From VRUG01 sp965372745 (lineage in GTDB: Bacteria; Planctomycetota; Phycisphaerae; Sedimentisphaerales; Anaerobacaceae): a DNA stretch of 64,000 nt. The stretch is taken from NCBI GenBank assembly GCA_965372745.1, contig CBDVDM010000001.1, positions 1 through 64,000 on the forward strand, given 5' to 3'. Under the pieces are notes generated by a model. That model worked only from the letters and a program-made list of their open reading frames with translations. It did no database searches and was not told the origin of the DNA. The position numbers and the translations under genes were made by a program. Shown here in pieces: positions 35,809 to 43,264 of the stretch (position 1 is the stretch's first letter; each line of letters starts with the position of its first letter).

Positions 35809-36432
35809 TTAAGATCTTAAGTGTTCCTTAATCCATGCAGAAACAAAAGTCGAATAGTCATTGAATCCAAGCTCGTTTTCCCTTATCCCGGACAATTCAC
35901 ATATTTCGGGAAGTTCGTTTTTAAAAACGCTATATCTTTCGGCCACCACTAAACCGCCAGGAATAGTTTTTCGTTTTGAAACATTCCTAAGCCAATCTGT
36001 AATTACTTTAATGGCGTTTTTAGGATTGCTATCATGTTGTTTAATGTCTTGCCCTGCTATATCTGATATAAATTTTTGAAATCTATATTTTTCCTTATCC
36101 ATAATTAAACAAGTTTTTTTCTTTTGATCCTTTGTTCCATACTTTTTTGCACCTAAGAACATTCCAAGTTCCAATGGCATATTGAAACGAGGCAAGTTGT
36201 TTTTTTTACATAATTCAGTTCGGCTGATATCATGAATACCATACTTGCATTGCGATATAATGCGTAAAATCTTTTCAATTCTAACTTCACCACAATCCTC
36301 TTCTTCTAATGCGCAACGTGCTCGGAAATTGCAGTCAAAAACTGCAAATACAATAGCGTTGAAGATATCTTTATACATCTCATCAAATGGGCAATTTATA
36401 AAAACGTTGCTGGTGTATTCCTTAACGGCCAT
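35809..36432 (-). CDS. TIR/nucleoside deoxyribosyltransferase-like protein
   Basis: 207 residues. The N-terminal NVFINCPFDEMYKDIFNAIV, then RIEKILRIISQCKYGIHDIS and PRFNMPLELGMFLGAKKYG make a Rossmann-like layout. In deoxyribosyltransferase- and TIR-type folds the Glu of the N-x3-E-L-G motif is catalytic and cleaves N-glycosidic bonds, for example of NAD. The second half is helical and may bind a partner. I do not know an accepted family name. The ATG shares one base with the stop of the small basic protein gene upstream, so they are coupled. It sits between the two 112-base repeats. A role as NADase effector or signal maker is inference. Confidence 0.65.
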   Translation of the reverse strand: MAVKEYTSNVFINCPFDEMYKDIFNAIVFAVFDCNFRARCALEEEDCGEVRIEKILRIISQCKYGIHDISRTELCKKNNLPRFNMPLELGMFLGAKKYGTKDQKKKTCLIMDKEKYRFQKFISDIAGQDIKQHDSNPKNAIKVITDWLRNVSKRKTIPGGLVVAERYSVFKNELPEICELSGIRENELGFNDYSTFVSAWIKEHLRS

Positions 36433-36647
36433 TATTTTCTATTCCGGGTGTTGCTTACCCTCTTAACTACAGAGCGTACTGTTCTACGAGTAATTCCTCC
36501 GATTCTAGCTGATGACTTAACTTGACTTGCTCTTTGGGTTAATGCAGAGGCGGCGGTGCTCTTGGCCTTTTTTGAGGTTCTTTTGCTTCGCAGTTGTTGG
36601 GAAGCAATTTTGCCTACTCGTTTTGAGGTTTTTTCGTTCTTTGCCAT
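36432..36647 (-). CDS. Small Lys/Arg-rich protein, copy 1
   Basis: 71 residues from ATG 36647, chosen because AAAGGA lies 6 bases upstream; an earlier ATG at 36662 overlaps that site. It starts MAKNEKTSKRVGKIASQQLR, continues with a Lys/Ala/Ser-rich middle (TSKKAKSTAASALTQR), and adds an Arg/Val-rich tail (RRTVRSVVKRVSNTRNRK) that copy 2 lacks. Strong positive charge suggests nucleic-acid or membrane-surface binding, but no domain is known to me. It lies between the TIR gene and the deoxyribosyltransferase-like gene and is translationally coupled to the latter. Confidence 0.72.
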   Translation of the reverse strand: MAKNEKTSKRVGKIASQQLRSKRTSKKAKSTAASALTQRASQVKSSARIGGITRRTVRSVVKRVSNTRNRK

Positions 36648-36701
36648 CGCTATTCCTTTCATTTTACATCTTTAAAACTATCCTTTGTTGTTCGCCGGAA
36701 T

Positions 36702-37190
36702 TTACCTTCCCGCATCTTTTGCAGCTTTTTCAATCCAATCACCCATTTTGTTATAGCCATCGTCATTTACCCAATCATAGACAGGATACATAGAGGAAAA
36801 GTATTTTTTCTGACCATTAAGGGTTATATGCCAATCATCAAATGGGTTTTTTCCCTTGCTACTTGTAAGACCCTTGCTATTTTCTTTATTATGAATATAA
36901 ATCCCTAACAAACCATTGCCTTTCTTATAGCTACTTTTTATTTCATAGTTAATCCATTTTCTACCAGCTGTATTTGTGCCAATTAAAACAACCGTTACTG
37001 ATGTTCCTTCTAGTTGGCCATCAATCCATTTCTCTATGTCAGGATCTTTTTTCTTTTTAACTTCTTCCCATTCTACAGAATTAAAAAAGCCGGCATCTTT
37101 CCTTTCTTGTGTGACCCAGCTATTTTTTACTTGCGAAGCCCTCCAGCAATCTGGTTTGTAATGAAAACTAAAAAATACTCTTCTGGCCAT
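36702..37190 (-). CDS. ThsB-like TIR domain protein
   Basis: 162 residues, all one domain. ARRVFFSFHYKPD, then SVEWEEVKKK, KWIDGQLEGTSVTVVLIGTN, the KWINYEIKSSYKKGNGLLGI block and IHNKENSKGLTSSKGKNPFD follow the pattern of the MTH538-type TIR family (DUF1863). In Thoeris, ThsB proteins of this family sense phage and make a cyclic ADP-ribose isomer signal that activates ThsA. The Glu in NYEIK fits the catalytic position. Strong AAGGAG before the ATG. No ThsA (SIR2-SLOG) gene is adjacent; the upstream gene encodes a small membrane protein that might be the effector. Family call firm, role inferred. Confidence 0.85.
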   Translation of the reverse strand: MARRVFFSFHYKPDCWRASQVKNSWVTQERKDAGFFNSVEWEEVKKKKDPDIEKWIDGQLEGTSVTVVLIGTNTAGRKWINYEIKSSYKKGNGLLGIYIHNKENSKGLTSSKGKNPFDDWHITLNGQKKYFSSMYPVYDWVNDDGYNKMGDWIEKAAKDAGR

Positions 37191-37210
37191 TTTAAACTCC
37201 TTCGATTAGA

Positions 37211-37627
37211 TTAATTAACTTTCAGATAAATAAATATGCCGGTCAACATAATAATGACTGGCAAATACAATTTCCAAATTGTTGTTGACCAAAACACATT
37301 CCAATAACGATACTTTCCGCCTACGTATAAATCTGGTCTCATGGCAAACGGTTTCAAATCGAGCGGTTTTTCTGAAACACCTGCCACATCGTTATACAAA
37401 CCCCGGAACTTACGCTCTTGCGTTAAATAATACGCATCCAGAAACCAGAATATGAGAGATGGGAACACGCCTACAAGTATAAAGCAATCATTTTTCGTTG
37501 ACGCATATAATGCTAAAGTTGCTGATACTAATGTTACAGCCCACCCTTTAATCTGAAAAGAGTTTGTATTCATCCTTGTTATTACATTCTGAATAAATTC
37601 CAAATGTTTTAATTTGTCGGGTTCCAT
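37211..37627 (-). CDS. Small multi-helix membrane protein of the TIR island
   Basis: 138 residues from ATG 37627 (AAAGGG 6 bases upstream). It opens with DKLKHLEFIQNVITRMNTNS, then has helices at about 28-45 (GWAVTLVSATLALYA), 52-70 (FILVGVFPSLIFWFLDAYYL) and 115-136 (LYLPVIIMLTGIFIYLKV), with a soluble loop between the second and third. I have seen proteins with this opening beside DUF1863 TIR genes, but I cannot name a family. It is the first gene of the island operon and lies 20 bases before the TIR gene. A membrane-perturbing effector is a reasonable guess. Confidence 0.65.
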   Translation of the reverse strand: MEPDKLKHLEFIQNVITRMNTNSFQIKGWAVTLVSATLALYASTKNDCFILVGVFPSLIFWFLDAYYLTQERKFRGLYNDVAGVSEKPLDLKPFAMRPDLYVGGKYRYWNVFWSTTIWKLYLPVIIMLTGIFIYLKVN

Positions 37628-37652
37628 TGATAACCCTTTCAATTGTTAGTTT

Positions 37653-37754
37653 TCATAAAACCGCCATCACTGTATTACTCGGCTGACCCTCGCCAGCTTT
37701 ATTTACCGCTATAATGCGGTATTCGAGTTCTGTTTTTCCCCGGCTGAGCGACTA
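37653..37754 (-). pseudogene. C-terminal remnant of a fibronectin type III domain gene
   Basis: On the minus strand the frame ending at TGA 37655-37653 reads RGKTELEYRIIAVNKAGEG then QPSNTVMAVL. This is the last two strands of a fibronectin type III module. Upstream the frame is closed by TAG at about 37755, but a one-base shift at the A-run in GGGGAAAAAC would continue it through GATLVAQPG, so the gene looks frameshifted and truncated. No start or ribosome site remains. It marks gene loss at the right edge of the island. Confidence 0.6.
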
Positions 37755-37807
37755 AAGTTGCTCCTGCCTGTACGTGACCGCACGCAGACAGGTCGGTTAT
37801 TATTGAT

Positions 37808-38683
37808 TCACGATAATAATTCCCTTTTCCTGATTTTTTGCTTAATCATTGCAGTCCGTTTATCTCTTGCTTTTTTCAACAGCTGCTCAACTTTCTTTTT
37901 ATCTTCAGCCTTAATCGCTTCTTTGAACTTAGTCAGTTCCGCTATAACCTTATCAATACCTCTGACCGTGTTTTTCGAATTTGCAGTGAAAACATCCGTC
38001 CATATATTTGCCGGTCCCGATGCTATCCTTGATGTATCCACAAAGCCTTTTCCGGCAAACTCAAGGTCGCCCGACCGGTTCGCATTAATCAATGATGCCG
38101 CCAGAACATGAGGCACATGACTTATATTAGCATAAATCCTGTCGTGCTCGGCAGGACTTATCTCTTTAACAGCACACCCAAGTCCTGACCAGAACTTCCT
38201 TACGATATTGGCTGCCCGGCGATTGGTTGTCGGCCTGGTCGTTATAATACATGCTGCCAAATCAAATAAATCATCTCTGGCAAACTCAATACCTCTTTGC
38301 TCTGAACCAGCTATCGGATGAGAGCCGACATAATGAACATTTTTCGGCAATCTCTTTTGTGCCCACTTATGAGGCAGCATCTTTGTCGAACCGATATCAG
38401 TGACAATACAGCCTTTACTTAACGCCTCACTGATATCGATGAAAGTTTGTTCGAATGTAGAGATTGGTGTTGCCAAAATTACAAGCCCTGATTTACATAC
38501 ACTTTGCTTAATGTCATCAACTATTTTACTTGCTACCGAAAGTGCTCGAGCCTTTTGGCGAGTTTCGGCTCGGTGGCTGTAACCTATGACTTTTACTCCG
38601 GAAAATGAGCGCAAAACACTTAGTGTTATCGACCCACCCAAAAGACCCATTCCTATAACCGTTACTTGCTTTAACTCTTTCAC
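37808..38683 (-). CDS. tyrA: Prephenate dehydrogenase
   Basis: NAD-dependent enzyme of tyrosine synthesis, 291 residues. The dinucleotide fold begins VTVIGMGLLGGSITLS; VILATPIS and HYVGSHPIAGSEQRGIEFA are family blocks with the catalytic His, and HVPHVLAASLI follows. The start GTG 38683 has AAGG 8 bases before and fits homology; a TTG at 38701 is in frame. No ACT or chorismate mutase domain is present. Highly basic C-terminus (KKARDKRTAMIKQKIRKR). Confidence 0.9.
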   Translation of the reverse strand: MKELKQVTVIGMGLLGGSITLSVLRSFSGVKVIGYSHRAETRQKARALSVASKIVDDIKQSVCKSGLVILATPISTFEQTFIDISEALSKGCIVTDIGSTKMLPHKWAQKRLPKNVHYVGSHPIAGSEQRGIEFARDDLFDLAACIITTRPTTNRRAANIVRKFWSGLGCAVKEISPAEHDRIYANISHVPHVLAASLINANRSGDLEFAGKGFVDTSRIASGPANIWTDVFTANSKNTVRGIDKVIAELTKFKEAIKAEDKKKVEQLLKKARDKRTAMIKQKIRKRELLS

Positions 38684-38765
38684 AATAAAGACCTTATGCA
38701 AATTCTAATAAAACTAAATTCTCTTAAAAGCTATCGTAATAAACCCCGGATGTCAATTTTTTTCT

Positions 38766-38793
38766 TTGATTTATCACTATAAAATGGTATTAT
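38766..38793 (+). promoter_or_regulatory. Candidate promoter for accA
   Basis: TTGATT (38766-38771), 16-base spacer, TATTAT (38788-38793). The ATG lies about 140 bases downstream, leaving a long leader with a terminator-like hairpin. Confidence 0.4.
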
Positions 38794-38844
38794 CCTTATC
38801 CAATGATAACTTTGCCGATAGACATGGCAATGGAAATTAACTGA

Positions 38845-38870
38845 GCCTGCAATGTGTAGGCAGTTTTTTT
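38845..38870 (+). terminator. Terminator-like hairpin in the accA leader
   Basis: GCCTGC (38845-38850), loop AATGT, GTAGGC (38856-38861), then AG and seven T. The stem is 6 bp with one G-T pair. It lies between the candidate promoter and accA, so it may attenuate the gene; another small hairpin TTGCC-N9-GGCAA precedes it. Confidence 0.5.
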
Positions 38871-38936
38871 ATATAACCACATGGTGAATTTGAGGCTGTA
38901 TCAAGGGCGTAATAGCCGGGTACAGTTATATATAAA

Positions 38937-40013
38937 ATGGCTGAAAATAATAATAATATCAGTGACGGTGATTATCTCGATTTTGAGCAGGGTGTCGCCG
39001 ACATAGATCGTCAGATAAATGAACTGCAAAGGCTAAGCTCTGCAAAAGGCATCGATTATTCTACTGAGATACGCAGACTGCAAAAAGAGCAGGTCTCCGA
39101 GCTAAAGAAAATCTATTCTAACCTTTCTGCCTGGCAAACTGTTCAGGTTGCCAGACACCCCAAAAGGCCTCTGCTCAACGATTACCTGAATCTTATCGTG
39201 AAAGACTTTCGCCAGCTTCATGGTGATAGATGCTTCGGTGACGACAAATCCATGGTAACCGGCCTTGGACAAATCGGAAGAGAAAAAGTGCTCATCGTTG
39301 GCCAGAACAAAGGCAGAACAACAAAAGAAAAGATTGCCTGCAATTTCGGTTGCCCGAACCCCGAAGGTTATAGAAAAGCAATTATTAAAATGAAGTTCGC
39401 CGAAAAGTACGGCATCCCCATCGTTACTTTAATCGACACGCCCGGAGCGTATCCGGGAATTGGTGCCGAGGAAAGAGGCCAGGCGCAGGCCATCGCTGTT
39501 AACCTTATGGAAATGTCACGCCTGCGGGTACCCATAATCTGTATTGTTATTGGTGAAGGTGGCTCAGGCGGTGCTCTCGGAATTGGTGTTGGTGACAGGT
39601 TGGCAATGCTTGAGTTTGCTTATTATTCGGTAATCTCACCGGAAGGTTGCGCTGCTATTCTCTGGAGAGATGGCTCTCAGGCACCGCATGCCGCCGAAGC
39701 ACTCAAGCTTACAAGTAAGGACCTTCTCAAACTCCGGTTAATCGATGCTGCTATCACAGAACCTCTCGGCGGTGCTCACCGTAACCTTCATGACACTGTC
39801 TATAATGTCGAAAGATACATCGTAAAAACTCTTGCTGTGTTAAAGAAGACAAAAGTTGACGACCTGCTTGAAAATAGATATGAAAAATTACGCTCAATAG
39901 GTACTGGCACTGCAGAACAACTCGGAAAAAAGACAAAGTTGTCAAGAGAAAGAATAAAAGAGACAATCGAGAAAATTCCTCTCCCACCAAAACCGGTTCC
40001 AGCAAAGGCCTGA
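38937..40013 (+). CDS. accA: Acetyl-CoA carboxylase carboxyltransferase subunit alpha
   Basis: Transfers the carboxyl group from biotin to acetyl-CoA in fatty acid synthesis; 358 residues. The opening DLDFEQGVADIDRQINELQ type helix, then WQTVQVARHPKRPLLNDYL, GDRCFGDDKSMVTGLG, TLIDTPGAYPGIGAEERGQ and the GEGGSGGALGIGVGD oxyanion loop are clear. The C-terminal 40 residues are basic and polar. accD is not in the window. It is convergent with the secretin-like lipoprotein gene. Confidence 0.96.
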   Translation: MAENNNNISDGDYLDFEQGVADIDRQINELQRLSSAKGIDYSTEIRRLQKEQVSELKKIYSNLSAWQTVQVARHPKRPLLNDYLNLIVKDFRQLHGDRCFGDDKSMVTGLGQIGREKVLIVGQNKGRTTKEKIACNFGCPNPEGYRKAIIKMKFAEKYGIPIVTLIDTPGAYPGIGAEERGQAQAIAVNLMEMSRLRVPIICIVIGEGGSGGALGIGVGDRLAMLEFAYYSVISPEGCAAILWRDGSQAPHAAEALKLTSKDLLKLRLIDAAITEPLGGAHRNLHDTVYNVERYIVKTLAVLKKTKVDDLLENRYEKLRSIGTGTAEQLGKKTKLSRERIKETIEKIPLPPKPVPAKA

Positions 40014-40019
40014 ATGTAA

Positions 40020-40781
40020 CTACTGTATGTAAGCTGTGAGAGTAATCAAAGTTTTTTTCCTCTCACCTGATTTGTTGTAACCGAGCAAAGCACTTGCCGC
40101 ATTTTCGCTGAAACTTTCTGTCCCACCCAGAACCACAATTTGTCCAGGCCGAACGGTGATTCTCGTCGTAAGCTCTGTCAGTTCAAGGTCACCGCCGTCA
40201 TTTAAAAATCTTGAAAACACCGGTGTAAGCACCAGGTCAATGGCCCCGCCTCGTAGTTTTTTCCCTGCAACTTTCAAGCTCCTGCCCGCATGAAGAAACT
40301 CATAATCCACTGCATTGTACCATCGGTCGAAATAGTAAAATCGAGGCACAAAGATTTCCTCCCCGATGTTTATATAACCCTCTGTTCCGTCAGTTATAAC
40401 AATGAAAAGCTCTGTCTCTTCGGATGACCTGAGATGACGCTTTGTAATATCCAGCCTTGCCCGAAAGTCCTTGCTGCCCAACCCTACTTTCAAGCCGCTG
40501 CGGCTGAACACTTCGGGTCTGTTAACAATCTTTACGTTCTCATCAGTATAATGCCAAAGAGCATCGACTATTGAGCTTTCCACCAGATTTGTACTTAGCA
40601 TATTAACTACTACTCTGATATTCTCACCAGTTGCGTCCGCCTTGTCTGCCTCTGCTCGAAGTTGCTCTATTTCACGCTCAACCCGCTCATGGTGACTATC
40701 TGATTTTTTCTCGAGTATGGATTCACATCCAAAAAACAGTGAACACCCCAGCAAAACAAGAAATGCTTTTTTTCTAATCAT
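40020..40781 (-). CDS. Lipoprotein with secretin-like C-terminal segment
   Basis: 253 residues. A short signal ends SLFFGC (Cys about residue 19), followed by a charged helix with heptads (ERVEREIEQLRAEADKA). The C-terminal third reads LVLTPVFSRFLNDGGDLEL, then TTRITVRPGQIVVLGGTESF and KKTLITLTAYI, which matches the last strands of secretin (GspD/PilQ) domains, where VRDGQTVVLGG is the hallmark. The N-domains and most of the barrel part are missing. It could be an assembly partner of a secretin or a reduced relative. The lipobox is imperfect at -3. It is alone on the minus strand between accA and rpiB. Confidence 0.6.
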   Translation of the reverse strand: MIRKKAFLVLLGCSLFFGCESILEKKSDSHHERVEREIEQLRAEADKADATGENIRVVVNMLSTNLVESSIVDALWHYTDENVKIVNRPEVFSRSGLKVGLGSKDFRARLDITKRHLRSSEETELFIVITDGTEGYINIGEEIFVPRFYYFDRWYNAVDYEFLHAGRSLKVAGKKLRGGAIDLVLTPVFSRFLNDGGDLELTELTTRITVRPGQIVVLGGTESFSENAASALLGYNKSGERKKTLITLTAYIQ

Positions 40782-40806
40782 ATTATAACTTGCAAATTTT
40801 TATTCG

Positions 40807-41283
40807 CTATTGACTGTGATTGTTTTTTACTTCCTGTGGTTCTCTGCCTTCTTCGATTGCTGTTATCTTTCGCACTCTTCTCTGATGCCTTCCGCCGTTA
40901 AAGTCCGTAGCAAGCCAGACCTCAACTATTTTACGTAAAAGCACCTCTCCTATCAAATCGCCTGATACACAAAGTACATTCGCATTGTTATGGTGGCGCG
41001 ATATCTGAGCACTTAATTCATCGTGACACAGTGCTGCACGGATACCCTTTATCTTGTTGGCCACTATGCTCATCCCGATACCTGTACCGCATGCAAGAAT
41101 TGCTCTGTCAGCCCTGCCGTCTGATACTGCTTTTGCCGCTAAATATGCAGTATCCGGATAATCTACAGGATTGTTGTCGGTTGTTCCTGCATCGATACAT
41201 TCATGGCCAAGCTGAGATATTATATTCTTAACCTGCTCTTTGGCCTCAAAGCCTCGATGGTCACTTCCTACTATTATTTTCAT
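40807..41283 (-). CDS. rpiB: Ribose-5-phosphate isomerase B
   Basis: 158 residues. VGSDHRGFEAKEQVK is the phosphate/active-site start, then DNNPVDYPDTAYLAAKAV, the Cys-containing ILACGTGIGMSIVANKIKGI and RHHNNANVLCVSGDLI. It interconverts ribulose- and ribose-5-phosphate. It overlaps the stop of the TsaC-LMWPTP fusion by ATGA. The order TsaC - phosphatase - RpiB matches ywlC...ywlE-ywlF in Bacillus. Confidence 0.94.
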   Translation of the reverse strand: MKIIVGSDHRGFEAKEQVKNIISQLGHECIDAGTTDNNPVDYPDTAYLAAKAVSDGRADRAILACGTGIGMSIVANKIKGIRAALCHDELSAQISRHHNNANVLCVSGDLIGEVLLRKIVEVWLATDFNGGRHQRRVRKITAIEEGREPQEVKNNHSQ

Positions 41284-42398
41284 ATTGCAAGCTCGCTTAA
41301 TCTTTTTTTAACAGCCTCTTCTATTACATCTGCACACCTGTTATAAACCTCCTGAGATTGCCATATCGGATCGGATATGGCCTTCTCAGCCAGCAAGTGA
41401 CACTTCTTTGCTGATTCCGGACTAAGGGCAATAATATGCTCAAGATGCGATTGAGTCATCGTGAATATAAAATCACTTTCCGCTATCAGTGACAGAGTTA
41501 CAGCCGTGCTTTTATGCGATTTTATATCCACTTCTTTTGACGCACATGCCTGTATCGCTTCTCCGCTTGCCTCTACATCAATAATTCCCATAGTACCCGC
41601 TGAACTTACTTTATAACCTTTTTCATCCAACTGGTCAACCTTGCAACCTGATTTTTCTGCCAGGTATTTGCTAAACAAGCCTTCTGCCATCGGGCTGCGA
41701 CAACTATTGCCCGTGCAAACAAATAAGAAATTTATTTTCGAGAGCTTCTCTAATTCTTCCCGGCTATATACACCTTCCCTCAAAATCTGTAGCCCGCTTT
41801 TACCTATTTTAACTACCGTACTGCTTTTTTTGTATTTACATTCCCCTCCGTCCAGCAGCATCGCTATTTTACCTTCAAAATTAGCAAGAACCTGCTCGGC
41901 ACTTACCGCAGGCCCATTGCCTGTTATATTCGCACTGGGTGCAACAACCGCATTTTTCGTTTTTCCAAGCAGCATCGAGGCTATTGTCTCACCCGGACAG
42001 CGAATTCCTATCGAATTGCCTTTGTAAAGGTTTTCAAAAATCCCAGGTTCGAGGCGGCTGCACTGCTGCTCAATTTCATCTTTCTTTAATTCAAAAACTA
42101 TTGTCAAAGGTCCGGGCCAGCCGTTTTCAGCAAGTTTTTGTGCCCTTAAACCCAGGCAGGGCACATACTTTTCGACCTCCGACTTCCGGCTTATATGCAG
42201 CGTATAGTACTTCTCACTGCTCCGGCCCTTGAGATTGTTGAGTTTGGCTAATGTATCCGGAACAGCTCGACAGGCAATCCCATACACCGTCTCTGTAGGA
42301 AAACCAACGAGTTCTCCTGAATCTATCATCCTCGCAGCTTCCTCGATTTTTGACGGTTCAGGTTTTGATGAGTCAAGTTTTATAACTTTCGTCTTCAT
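41280..42398 (-). CDS. Fusion: threonylcarbamoyl-AMP synthase (TsaC/Sua5) + low-molecular-weight protein phosphatase
   Basis: 372 residues in two domains. Residues about 10-205 are YrdC/Sua5: ELVGFPTETVYGIACRA, KGRSSEKYYTLHI, NGWPGPLTIVFEL, IGIRCPG, VVAPSANITG and ILREGVYS. This domain makes L-threonylcarbamoyl-AMP for the universal t6A tRNA modification. Residues about 218-372 are a low-molecular-weight phosphatase: LFVCTGNSCRSPMAEGLF with the catalytic C-x5-R loop, and a C-terminal ISDPIW carrying the general-acid Asp. In Bacillus the two are separate genes (ywlC, ywlE; YwlE is an arginine phosphatase). One reading frame without a stop between the domains argues for a true fusion. Confidence 0.9.
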   Translation of the reverse strand: MKTKVIKLDSSKPEPSKIEEAARMIDSGELVGFPTETVYGIACRAVPDTLAKLNNLKGRSSEKYYTLHISRKSEVEKYVPCLGLRAQKLAENGWPGPLTIVFELKKDEIEQQCSRLEPGIFENLYKGNSIGIRCPGETIASMLLGKTKNAVVAPSANITGNGPAVSAEQVLANFEGKIAMLLDGGECKYKKSSTVVKIGKSGLQILREGVYSREELEKLSKINFLFVCTGNSCRSPMAEGLFSKYLAEKSGCKVDQLDEKGYKVSSAGTMGIIDVEASGEAIQACASKEVDIKSHKSTAVTLSLIAESDFIFTMTQSHLEHIIALSPESAKKCHLLAEKAISDPIWQSQEVYNRCADVIEEAVKKRLSELAI

Positions 42399-42720
42399 AT
42401 AGCTTTAAAGAATACACAAATTCACAAAAAATCGCAAGATACTTACCTGCAATTAAAGGCAAACCTATACTTTTGGCATTAAAGCCGGCTAAAAATATAC
42501 AAAGTAAATGTTGAATTAGGCAAATTAGCGTTTTAGTAATAAAAACTTTACAAGTCAAAAGACCTATAAAATCACCCACACATAAAGCAAAAGACACAAA
42601 AACAAAAAATTTTGCGGAATACCGACAAAATGCTCCAAATATCCTAATCCACCCATCTTGACATTGCCGATAAATCTTCCAATTGATGGAGCAAAGCTGA
42701 TAAATCATGGAGATAAAGTT

Positions 42721-43035
42721 ATGGATACCTTAATTGAAAGTAGAAGTGACACGAGAACAGAGCTTTCCTGGCCTGTAAGTGTATGGTTACCGCAGGCAAA
42801 CAGATTTTTCAACGGTAAAAGCTCAAATATTAGCAAAAAGGGAGTTTTTGTTTCTCTGCCTATGACAGCTCCTGTCAGAGATGGAAATATCATGGAAATT
42901 AATTTCCCGCGAACATCTGCTTTAGCAAGTGAAAAAGGTCAGTTTGCTCGCATTAAAACCGGAAAAGTTGTAAGGATTGAACGCTCAAATATATTTCAGG
43001 ACGCAAGTATAGGTGTTGCTGTCGAATTTGAGTAG
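42721..43035 (+). CDS. PilZ-domain protein
   Basis: 104 residues from ATG 42721 (GGAG 8 bases upstream). It has the PilZ layout: RSDTRTELSWPVSVWL with an R-x4-R-like c-di-GMP motif (here R-x3-R), SSNISKKGVFVSL fitting the (D/N)xSxxG motif, and a final GVAVEFE strand. Such small proteins bind c-di-GMP and act on surface or pilus functions. The HD-GYP gene in the filament locus could lower c-di-GMP, so a link is possible but the genes are 16 kb apart. The 42399-42657 gap upstream is A+T-rich and shows no gene. Confidence 0.75.
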   Translation: MDTLIESRSDTRTELSWPVSVWLPQANRFFNGKSSNISKKGVFVSLPMTAPVRDGNIMEINFPRTSALASEKGQFARIKTGKVVRIERSNIFQDASIGVAVEFE

Positions 43036-43113
43036 CAGGTTAATTATTTTCTTGCCATATAATAACGGGGGCAGAAATTCTGAGCTTGAAGTTCAAATAA
43101 AGCTGAGCATTGT

Positions 43114-43215
43114 AATACCCTTTAGGGTAATAAAATGCGCGTTTAGGGAATTGTTTGTATAAGGGTTCTTACCCGCGTGTTAGAGCGTAGTTATTAATCG
43201 GAATTAGTATAATCG
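43114..43215 (+). repeat. Dispersed hairpin element, copy 2
   Basis: 102 bases. It opens with TAATACCCTTTAGGGTAATA (perfect TACCC-TTTA-GGGTA hairpin), has a central GGGT-TCTT-ACCC hairpin at about 43161-43172 and ends TTATTAATCGGAATTAGTAT then AAT. Lies between the PilZ gene and the SAP-like gene, 49 bases before the latter's ATG. Confidence 0.75.
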
Positions 43216-43264
43216 TCTAAATATAGAGATAATAAAAATATTTTAACATGATTATGGGGGAAAT

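Noticed and set aside
37758..38111. 117-residue plus-strand frame
   Set aside because: Antisense to tyrA; hydrophobic shadow.
42373..42708. 111-residue minus-strand frame upstream of the TsaC fusion
   Set aside because: Cys/Phe/Ile-rich, no ribosome site, overlaps both neighbours; looks like A+T-rich non-coding DNA.
43160..43195. Possible integron attC site, because copy 2 contains GTTAGAGC
   Set aside because: The motif is ATTAGAG in copy 1 and absent in copy 3; no integrase and no matching partner core site.
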